This document shows positions 1 to 5,180 of a stretch of DNA of 6,761 bases, in pieces. Under the pieces are notes generated by a model. The model saw only the letters and a program-made list of their open reading frames with translations, did not search any database and had not been told where the DNA came from. Every line of letters begins with the position of its first letter. Positions within the stretch are counted from its first letter, which is position 1. Made by a program: the position numbers and the translations under genes. Source of the stretch: DASTGO01 sp035719045 (GTDB lineage Bacteria > Actinomycetota > Actinomycetes > Actinomycetales > Kineosporiaceae); the NCBI GenBank assembly GCA_035719045.1, contig DASTGO010000232.1:1-6761 (forward strand). Reading direction: 5' to 3'.

Positions 1-1304
1 GGCGCACCCTGACCGGGCACGGGGCTGGACAGGTCCCCGCCGGTGCGGGCCGCCTCGGCTGCCGCCTGCCGCTGACCGGCCCGGCGGGACCAGTAGGGAA
101 GGGGGCCGGAGGGAGTGGGTGCGGCGGCCCCGGACCCGCCGGGCGCCTCCGGACCGGAGGCGGGACCAGGCGCACCCGTAACGGCAGTGGCTGCGGTCTC
201 CGGGCGGCCACGACCGGCGGACCACCAGGGGCGGACCCCCGCCCCACCGGCCACCGGAGCCCCCGGGGCAGTGGGGTCGTCGGGCGGCGCCGAGGCCAGC
301 CACGGCCCGGCGGCCACCGCAGGCTCCGCCGCGCTCTCGGCGGAACGTCGTCGGGCCGACCGGTCGCGCCGGGTCACCGGTGTCGTGAACCCATCCCCCC
401 CGGCCGGAGCGGGCAGGGTTCCGGGCTCCGCGGGGACAACCGCGCCGGGAACCGGGCCGGGCAGGGAGCCCCCGGCACCCGGACCGGCCGGGCGCACCTG
501 TGCCGCGGCCCGCCGCCCGGAGCCGGACGAAGGACCGGTGGGACCGCAGGCCCGGGGATCCACCGCATAGGGCGCGGACGGCGGGAGGTCAGCCGGAGGT
601 GGTGCCGCATGCGGCCGGGCAGCCGAGTGCGGGTCAGCCGAGTGCAGGGACGCCGAGTGCAGGGACGCCGAGTGCGGGGACGCCGAACCGGCGGGCGGCT
701 CGGTGCGTGGCGGAACCGCAGGTGGCTCCGTGCGCGGCGGAACCGCGGGCGGCGCGTCGACGTGGCGTGACGGTCGCTGCGGGGCGGGTGCGGGGATACC
801 AGGGACCCGGCCCGGCGTGCCCACCAGGGGGGCCACCCCCCGCGAGGCGGAGGCTCCGTACTCGGAGGGCCGCCCGACATCGCCGGGTCGCCCGTTTCCG
901 GAGGGCCCGCCCGCGGCACTGCCTGGCCGGGACTCGCCGGGACGCGCGGGATCGGCTGAGGGGGAACCGACACCGGGCAGGCCCATGATCGACGGCCCCG
1001 CACCCGACGGCCCGCCCGGCTCGCTGCCCGGCCAGGGCCGGGAGTCAGCGGCGCGGCGGCGACGCACCCGGCCGGTGGACTCCTCCGGGAGGGTCCCGGA
1101 GTACCCCGCAGCCGACGGCTGGGACGGTCCCGGGGCAGCCGGACGGGAAACCTGGCCGCTGACGGGCGTGTCGGTGCCGGCCCCCCAGGCGGAACTGGCA
1201 CCGACGACGTCGGCCCAGGACGAGTCGCCCCCGGCATCCGGCGGCGCAGCACGATCACGCCGGCGGCGCGTCGGCTGGTCGGGTTGCGAGGGCGGCACAG
1301 TCAT
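1..1304 (-). CDS. Probable CdsA N-terminal disordered extension (partial)
   Basis: The frame starting at ATG 1304-1302 has no stop down to base 1: every TCA, CTA or TTA on the plus strand here lies in another frame. This gives 434 codons and the gene continues beyond the window. The protein begins MTVPPSQPDQPTRRRRDR and stays rich in Pro, Ala, Gly, Ser and Arg, with no membrane segment, enzyme motif or long hydrophobic run. Third codon positions are mostly G/C, as in the neighbouring genes. The start overlaps the frr stop as TGATG, so translation is probably coupled to frr. In actinobacteria the gene after frr is usually cdsA, the membrane CTP:phosphatidate cytidylyltransferase that makes CDP-diacylglycerol. 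That assignment rests on position alone, because the multi-pass catalytic domain would lie outside the window. The usual actinobacterial CdsA head before the first membrane helix is far shorter, so this one is unusually long. It could instead be another protein inserted here, or a fusion. I am confident it is coding and only moderately confident it is CdsA. Confidence 0.72.
   Translation of the reverse strand, partial: MTVPPSQPDQPTRRRRDRAAPPDAGGDSSWADVVGASSAWGAGTDTPVSGQVSRPAAPGPSQPSAAGYSGTLPEESTGRVRRRRAADSRPWPGSEPGGPSGAGPSIMGLPGVGSPSADPARPGESRPGSAAGGPSGNGRPGDVGRPSEYGASASRGVAPLVGTPGRVPGIPAPAPQRPSRHVDAPPAVPPRTEPPAVPPRTEPPAGSASPHSASLHSASLHSADPHSAARPHAAPPPADLPPSAPYAVDPRACGPTGPSSGSGRRAAAQVRPAGPGAGGSLPGPVPGAVVPAEPGTLPAPAGGDGFTTPVTRRDRSARRRSAESAAEPAVAAGPWLASAPPDDPTAPGAPVAGGAGVRPWWSAGRGRPETAATAVTGAPGPASGPEAPGGSGAAAPTPSGPLPYWSRRAGQRQAAAEAARTGGDLSSPVPGQGA
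621..686 (-). repeat. 15-bp tandem repeat encoding HSASL-like units
   Basis: Four consecutive 15-bp units (621-635, 636-650, 651-665, 666-680) plus a degenerate fifth start share the plus-strand core GCCGAGTGC. The two middle units differ only in their first base. They lie in frame in the presumed cdsA and encode residues of about 207-228, reading SASPH-SASLH-SASLH-SADPH. The unit length is a multiple of three, so copy-number change would preserve the frame. Confidence 0.85.
699..752 (-). repeat. 27-bp tandem duplication encoding PPAVPPRTE twice
   Basis: Two adjacent 27-bp units (752-726 and 725-699, minus strand) each encode PPAVPPRTE, residues of about 185-202 of the presumed CdsA extension, followed by PPAG. 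The copies differ at a few mostly third-position bases, such as CCG/CCA and ACG/ACC. The duplication has therefore diverged silently while the peptide stayed identical. Confidence 0.85.
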
Positions 1305-1861
1305 CAGACCTCGAGAAGCTCCGTCTCCTTGTGCTTGAGCAGGTCGTCGATCGTGTCGATGTGGCGCTTGGTCGCCTGCTCCAACTCCTTCTCGGCACGG
1401 GTGACGTCGTCCTCGCCTGCCTCGCCGTCCTTGGCGATCCGGTCCAGAGACTCCTTGGCCCGGCGGCGGATGTTCCGCACCGAGACCCGGGCCTCCTCCG
1501 CCTTGTGCCGGGTGATCTTGATGTACTCCTTGCGGCGCTCCTCGGTCAGCTGCGGGAGCACCAGCCGGATCACCGTGCCGTCGTTGGACGGGTTCACGCC
1601 CAGGTCGGAGTCCCGCAGGGCCTTCTCGATCCCGGCCATGGCGCTACGGTCGTAGGGGTTGAGGATCACCACCCGCGCCTCCGGGGTGGCGAACGACGCC
1701 AGCTGCTGCAACGGGGTCGGGGAACCGTAGTAGTCCACCATGATCTTGCTGAACATGGCGGGATTGGCCCGGCCCGTGCGAACGGCGGCGAAATCCTCCT
1801 TGGCGACCTGCACCGCTTTTTCCATCTTCTCCTCGGCCTCGAGGAGGGTTTCGTCGATCAC
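1304..1861 (-). CDS. frr: Ribosome recycling factor
   Basis: RRF splits the post-termination ribosome together with EF-G so that subunits can be reused; it acts in the cytoplasm. The protein reads MIDETLLEAEEKMEKAV, then RTGRANPAMF (about 28-37), the central SDLGVNPSNDGTVIR region, an Arg/Lys-rich return helix (NIRRRAKESLDRI) and the ending DDLLKHKETELLEV, all typical of RRF. I chose GTG 1861 although the frame stays open upstream to a TTG at 1918. AAGGAG sits at 1867-1872, 5 nt before this GTG, and it gives 185 residues, the standard RRF length, starting at the conserved (M)I(D/E)ETLLEAE. The extra upstream residues would match nothing in the family. The gene lies 53 bp after pyrH, and its TGA shares a base with the ATG of the next gene. 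Identification is secure; the start is very likely. Confidence 0.97.
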   Translation of the reverse strand: MIDETLLEAEEKMEKAVQVAKEDFAAVRTGRANPAMFSKIMVDYYGSPTPLQQLASFATPEARVVILNPYDRSAMAGIEKALRDSDLGVNPSNDGTVIRLVLPQLTEERRKEYIKITRHKAEEARVSVRNIRRRAKESLDRIAKDGEAGEDDVTRAEKELEQATKRHIDTIDDLLKHKETELLEV

Positions 1862-1866
1862 CAGCG

Positions 1867-1872
1867 CTCCTT
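1867..1872 (-). promoter_or_regulatory. Shine-Dalgarno site that sets the frr start
   Basis: AAGGAG on the minus strand lies 5 nt before GTG 1861. It is the main reason, with the standard 185-residue length, for placing the frr start here and not at upstream codons of the same open frame. Confidence 0.7.
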
Positions 1873-1914
1873 CGTCCGCCGCATCCCCTGACCGGTCACG
1901 CGACTTCCTGCCCG

Positions 1915-2724
1915 TCAACCTGCCGTGACGAGTGTCCCGATCCTCTCACCCCGGACAGCCCGGGCCACGTTCCCCTCTCCCTCCATGCCGAAGACGATCA
2001 TGGCGAGACGGTTCTCCATGCAGAGGCTGAAGGCGGCCGCGTCCACCACCTTCAGCCTCTGACGGAGGGCATCGGCGTAGGTGAGTTCGTCGAGCTTGCA
2101 TGCCGCCGGATCCGTGCGGGGGTCGGCGGTGTAGACGCCGTCCACCCCGTTCTTGCTCATGAGGACGACGTCGGCCTTGATCTCCAGGGCACGCTGGGCG
2201 GCGGTGGTGTCGGTCGAGAAGTACGGAGCCCCCATGCCCGCTCCGAAGATCACCACGCGGCCCTTCTCCAGGTGCCGGATCGCCCGGCGCGGGATGTACG
2301 GCTCGGCGACCTGCCCCATCGTGATCGCGGTCTGGACCCGGGTGTCGACGCCGAGCTTCTCCAGGAAGTCCTGCAGCGCCAGGCAGTTCATCACGGTGCC
2401 GAGCATGCCCATGTAGTCCGCTCGCGCCCGGTCCATACCGCGCTGGGAAAGCTCGGCGCCCCGGAAGAAGTTGCCGCCCCCCACCACCACGGCCACCTGG
2501 ACGCCCTCGCGGACCACCTGGGCGATCTGCGCGGCGAGCCGGGCCACCACATCCGGATCGACCCCCAGCTGACCGTTGCCGAAGACCTCTCCGGAAAGCT
2601 TGAGCAGCACCCGGCGGTACCGGTGCTGCGGGTCGGCCGGGCCACCCTGGGCCCCGGGTACCGCGCCGGCGTGCGCGTCGAGATCGTCGATGTCCACGGT
2701 GAGCTCCTCAGTGGCCACGTCCAC
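1915..2724 (-). CDS. pyrH: Uridylate (UMP) kinase
   Basis: PyrH phosphorylates UMP to UDP with ATP, in de novo pyrimidine nucleotide synthesis. It belongs to the amino-acid-kinase fold and is typically a cytoplasmic hexamer regulated by GTP and UTP. Visible motifs, numbered from the chosen start, are RVLLKLSGEVF with the nucleotide-binding KLSGE at about 42-46, VVVGGGNFFRG with GGGN at 82-85 and Arg88, the UMP-site stretch ADYMGMLGTVMN at about 102-113, FGAGMGAPYFSTDT, and SKNGVDGVYTADPRTDP. The chosen GTG 2724 is preceded by GGAGGGGAG at 2733-2741, 8 nt away, and gives 269 residues. The frame stays open to a GTG at 2802 without a clear ribosome site, and a GTG at 2718 is a close alternative. 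Compared with the family there are about 30 extra N-terminal residues before the first strand, acidic and probably flexible. The gene lies 244 bp after tsf behind a strong hairpin and 53 bp before frr. Confidence 0.96.
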   Translation of the reverse strand: MDVATEELTVDIDDLDAHAGAVPGAQGGPADPQHRYRRVLLKLSGEVFGNGQLGVDPDVVARLAAQIAQVVREGVQVAVVVGGGNFFRGAELSQRGMDRARADYMGMLGTVMNCLALQDFLEKLGVDTRVQTAITMGQVAEPYIPRRAIRHLEKGRVVIFGAGMGAPYFSTDTTAAQRALEIKADVVLMSKNGVDGVYTADPRTDPAACKLDELTYADALRQRLKVVDAAAFSLCMENRLAMIVFGMEGEGNVARAVRGERIGTLVTAG

Positions 2725-2732
2725 CTGGCCTT

Positions 2733-2741
2733 CTCCCCTCC
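2733..2741 (-). promoter_or_regulatory. Shine-Dalgarno site used to choose the pyrH start
   Basis: GGAGGGGAG on the minus strand lies 8 nt upstream of GTG 2724. No comparable site precedes the GTG at 2802. The GTG at 2718 would be 14 nt away, so 2724 is preferred. Confidence 0.6.
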
Positions 2742-2923
2742 GCCATACGCCGGCAGCCCCTGCTGACCACCGGCGATGCTTGTTCGCGGCCGACGACACC
2801 ACCCGATCCGCCCGACCTTCGTGGTGAAGTCTGCCGTACCCACAGCCCCTCGCGCGCCTGCCCGGTTCGCGTCACACCCGGGCGGGCGAGCAGGGGCGCC
2901 GGCCCTCGCAGGCTTCGGACATG

Positions 2924-2961
2924 CCGCAGCGGCCGCCCCCCGGTGGGAACGGCCGCTGCGG
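2924..2961 (-). terminator. Strong hairpin just behind tsf
   Basis: An 11-bp perfect stem (2924-2934 with 2951-2961, CCGCAGCGGCC and its complement) encloses a 16-nt loop that is itself GC-rich. It starts 7 nt after the tsf stop codon in the transcription direction. No U-tract follows, so it is not a classical intrinsic terminator. Hairpins without U-tracts behind genes are common in actinobacteria and may act as terminators, attenuators or 3'-end stabilisers. Its place between rpsB-tsf and pyrH-frr suggests that it partly separates the two expression units. The rest of the tsf-pyrH gap (2725-2923) shows no convincing promoter to my eye. Confidence 0.6.
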
Positions 2962-2968
2962 ACCGGCT

Positions 2969-3796
<828 letters not shown>

Positions 3797-3836
3797 CGTG
3801 CTACGTCTCTCCTCGGAAGTGGGTGGGTGCGCCGGC

Positions 3837-4715
3837 TCAGGCCTGCGCGGACTCGCCGGTCGCCGCCTCGGCCTCGACCGGAGCGGCCTCAGCCTCAACC
3901 GGGACGGCCTCAGCCTCGACCGGAGCGGCCTCAGCCTGCTGGCCCTGCAGCAGCTCCCGCTCCCACTCGGCCAACGGCTCGTCGGCGGCGACGGCGCCCG
4001 GCTCCGGCTTGGCCTCGCCACCGCGGGACCGGACGAGCAGGCCGGCGGCGACGGCGTCGGCGACGACCCGGGTGAGCAGGGTGACCGAGCGGATCGCGTC
4101 GTCGTTGCCCGGGATCTTGTAGTCGACCTCGTCGGGGTCGCAGTTGGTGTCGAGGATCGCCACCACCGGGATGCCGAGCTTGCGGGCCTCGTCGACGGCC
4201 AGGTGCTCCTTCTTGGTGTCGACGATCCACACCGCGCTGGGCACCTTGGCCATGTCCCGGATGCCGCCGAGCGTGCGCTCCAGCTTCTCCTTCTCGCGGC
4301 GCAGGACGAGCAGCTCCTTCTTCGTCATGCCCGACTTGGCCACGTCGTCGAAGTCGATCTCCTCCAGCTCCTTGAGGCGCTGCAGGCGCTTGTGCACCGT
4401 GGTGAAGTTGGTGAGCATGCCGCCCAGCCAGCGCTGGTTGACGTAGGGCATGCCGACACGGGAGGCCTGCTCGGCCACCGGCTCCTGGGCCTGCTTCTTC
4501 GTGCCGACGAAGAGGATGGTGCCGCCGTGGGCGACGGTCTCCTTGACGAAGTCGTAGGCGCGGTCGATGAACGACAGCGACTGCTGCAGGTCGATGATGT
4601 AGATGCCGTTGCGCTCGGTGAAGATGAAACGCTTCATCTTCGGGTTCCACCGGCGGGTCTGGTGCCCGAAGTGGACGCCGCTCTCGAGCAGTTGGCGCAT
4701 GGTCACGACGGCCAT
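3837..4715 (-). CDS. rpsB: 30S ribosomal protein S2
   Basis: S2 is a late-assembling small-subunit protein at the head-body junction, needed to recruit S1 or stabilise the platform. The protein starts MAVVTMRQLLESGVHFGHQ and continues with RRWNPKMKRFIF, LFVGTKKQAQEP, MPYVNQRWLGGMLTNF, a charged coiled-coil (about 104-150), VWIVDTKKEHLAVDEA and DTNCDPDEVDYKIPGNDDAIRS, the standard S2 order. Length is 292 residues, longer than the roughly 240-260 usual for bacteria. The excess is an acidic tail after an EPLAEWERELL motif, ending in three 7-residue repeats (AEAAPVE). The start is ATG 4715, with AGGAG at 4724-4728 and 8 nt spacing. It is the first gene of the minus-strand block, preceded by a long structured leader and 40 bp upstream of tsf. 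In E. coli the rpsB-tsf operon is repressed by S2 binding its own leader; whether that happens here is inference. Confidence 0.98.
   Translation of the reverse strand: MAVVTMRQLLESGVHFGHQTRRWNPKMKRFIFTERNGIYIIDLQQSLSFIDRAYDFVKETVAHGGTILFVGTKKQAQEPVAEQASRVGMPYVNQRWLGGMLTNFTTVHKRLQRLKELEEIDFDDVAKSGMTKKELLVLRREKEKLERTLGGIRDMAKVPSAVWIVDTKKEHLAVDEARKLGIPVVAILDTNCDPDEVDYKIPGNDDAIRSVTLLTRVVADAVAAGLLVRSRGGEAKPEPGAVAADEPLAEWERELLQGQQAEAAPVEAEAVPVEAEAAPVEAEAATGESAQA
3865..3927 (-). repeat. 21-bp tandem repeat in the rpsB tail
   Basis: Three contiguous 21-bp units (3865-3885, 3886-3906, 3907-3927) encode AEAAPVE, AEAVPVE and AEAAPVE near the S2 C-terminus. A partial fourth AEAA follows, leading into TGESAQA. 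The first and third DNA units differ at only one base. The repeats keep the reading frame and give an acidic Ala/Pro/Glu tail probably exposed on the ribosome surface. Confidence 0.85.
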
Positions 4716-4731
4716 GGATGACGCTCCTGTC

Positions 4732-4757
4732 GGCGCCTCGTACCGGGTACGGGCGCC
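4732..4757 (-). promoter_or_regulatory. Hairpin abutting the rpsB ribosome binding site
   Basis: GGCGCC at 4732-4737 pairs with GGCGCC at 4752-4757. CGTAC at 4739-4743 pairs with GTACG at 4747-4751. That leaves one bulged base (4738) and a 3-nt loop, 11 pairs in all. It ends 3 nt before AGGAG (4724-4728), so its folding or a protein bound to it could control 30S access. It is an almost perfect dyad and could alternatively be a DNA operator. Confidence 0.5.
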
Positions 4758-4771
4758 CTGTCTCGGTTCCC

Positions 4772-4795
4772 CGCATCACCCGGTCGGGTGATGCG
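4772..4795 (-). repeat. 10-bp perfect inverted repeat in the rpsB leader
   Basis: CGCATCACCC at 4772-4781 and GGGTGATGCG at 4786-4795 are exact complements around a 4-nt spacer (GGTC on the plus strand). It lies about 57 bp upstream of the rpsB ATG. No T-run flanks it on either strand, so an intrinsic terminator is unlikely. It is either a leader RNA stem-loop or a DNA-binding dyad. The arms are less GC-extreme than the surroundings, which makes chance less likely. Confidence 0.75.
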
Positions 4796-4968
4796 CCTGG
4801 CGCCTGCGGCTCACCGGACCACCGCCGATCAGGCCCGCCCCACCGGAGCCGTTGGGGGCTCCCGAGGGACCGGGTGGATCGGGCGGTGGACCGAGCGGTG
4901 CACCCCGTCCGCGTCGGGACGGTGTACAGGCGCGCGAAGTCGACCGGCCGGAACCGGTCGCGCCCGCC

Positions 4969-4998
4969 ATGCTACGTCGCGCCACGGGAGGCCTCCAA
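4969..4998 (-). promoter_or_regulatory. Candidate rpsB promoter
   Basis: On the minus strand TAGCAT (4974-4969) matches the TANNNT form of an actinobacterial -10 element. TTGGAG (4998-4993) stands 18 bp upstream as a weak -35, matching TTGACA at its first three bases. The implied start near 4962 falls just before the first leader stem-loop and gives a leader of about 245 nt. A TACACC further downstream is a poorer alternative. This was judged by eye. Confidence 0.38.
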
Positions 4999-5061
4999 AC
5001 CGCGCCCGCGCGTCGCCACCGATCGGGACGGACGGGAGATAGGGGCGCAGGGCGGCACGGC

Positions 5062-5108
5062 GAGGGGCAGCCCGTCAGGAGAACGAGGGGACAGCCCGTC
5101 AGGAGAAC
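5062..5108. repeat. Near-tandem 23/24-bp direct repeat between divergent genes
   Basis: Two adjacent copies (5062-5084 and 5085-5108) share GAGGGG and the identical 17-mer CAGCCCGTCAGGAGAAC. They differ by one inserted A before the 17-mer. They lie about 65-110 bp upstream of the candidate rpsB -35 and about 70-120 bp upstream of the aminotransferase start. A tandem operator for one of the divergent genes is possible; a simple duplication is equally compatible. I see no known binding-site consensus. Together with the rpsB leader and promoter, this accounts for the 465-bp gene-free stretch 4716-5180. Confidence 0.7.
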
Positions 5109-5167
5109 CATGCGGGGACGGCGGCCTGCCGGTGGCCCGCCCGATCCCGGGCAGTGGCGGACGGCCC

Positions 5168-5173
5168 TACAGT
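5168..5173 (+). promoter_or_regulatory. Leaderless-type -10 element of the aminotransferase gene
   Basis: TACAGT fits TANNNT and ends 7 nt before ATG 5181. In actinobacteria a -10 box this close to the start codon typically places the transcription start on the A of ATG, giving a leaderless mRNA. No Shine-Dalgarno sequence precedes the ATG, in agreement. No good -35 hexamer is visible 16-19 bp upstream. Confidence 0.45.
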
Positions 5174-5180
5174 CGGCGGC

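Larger units (their letters stand above)
4716..4962 (-). promoter_or_regulatory. Candidate structured 5' leader of rpsB-tsf
   Basis: From the predicted transcription start near 4962 to the rpsB ATG, the minus strand can fold into five successive stem-loops. A is 4941-4947 with 4954-4960 (7 bp). B is 4905-4910 with 4917-4922 (6 bp). C is a branched element, 4819-4830 with 4877-4889 (12 bp, one bulged base), extended by 4812-4816 with 4896-4900 and containing an inner hairpin 4845-4850 with 4857-4862. D is 4772-4781 with 4786-4795 (10 bp). E is 4732-4743 with 4747-4757 (11 bp, one bulge). The Shine-Dalgarno sequence follows E by 3 nt. This layout resembles ribosomal-protein leaders that sense their own product, but I recognise no named family, and high GC raises chance pairing. 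The stems are seen; the regulatory role is inferred. Confidence 0.5.

Noticed and set aside
621..686. CRISPR-like array
   Set aside because: The 15-bp units are contiguous without spacers and lie in frame in a coding sequence, so this is a peptide-level tandem repeat.
374..1258. 294-codon minus-strand frame and several plus-strand frames in 115-1338
   Set aside because: The 294-codon frame reads as Arg/Pro-rich low-complexity sequence. The frame beginning at the frr stop is longer, open to the window edge, starts in the coupled TGATG overlap and has G/C-rich third positions.
1862..1918. Longer N-terminus for frr from a TTG at 1918
   Set aside because: The extra 19 residues match nothing in RRF. 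The GTG at 1861 has AAGGAG 5 nt upstream and gives exactly 185 residues.
2725..2802. Longer N-terminus for pyrH from a GTG at 2802
   Set aside because: No ribosome site precedes it, whereas GGAGGGGAG stands 8 nt before GTG 2724. PyrH already has an extension with the shorter start.
4776..4970. A 64-residue minus-strand upstream ORF in the rpsB leader
   Set aside because: Its ATG overlaps the predicted -10 box and lies before the expected transcript start, no Shine-Dalgarno sequence is close, and the product is off-frame-like Gly/Pro/Arg sequence.
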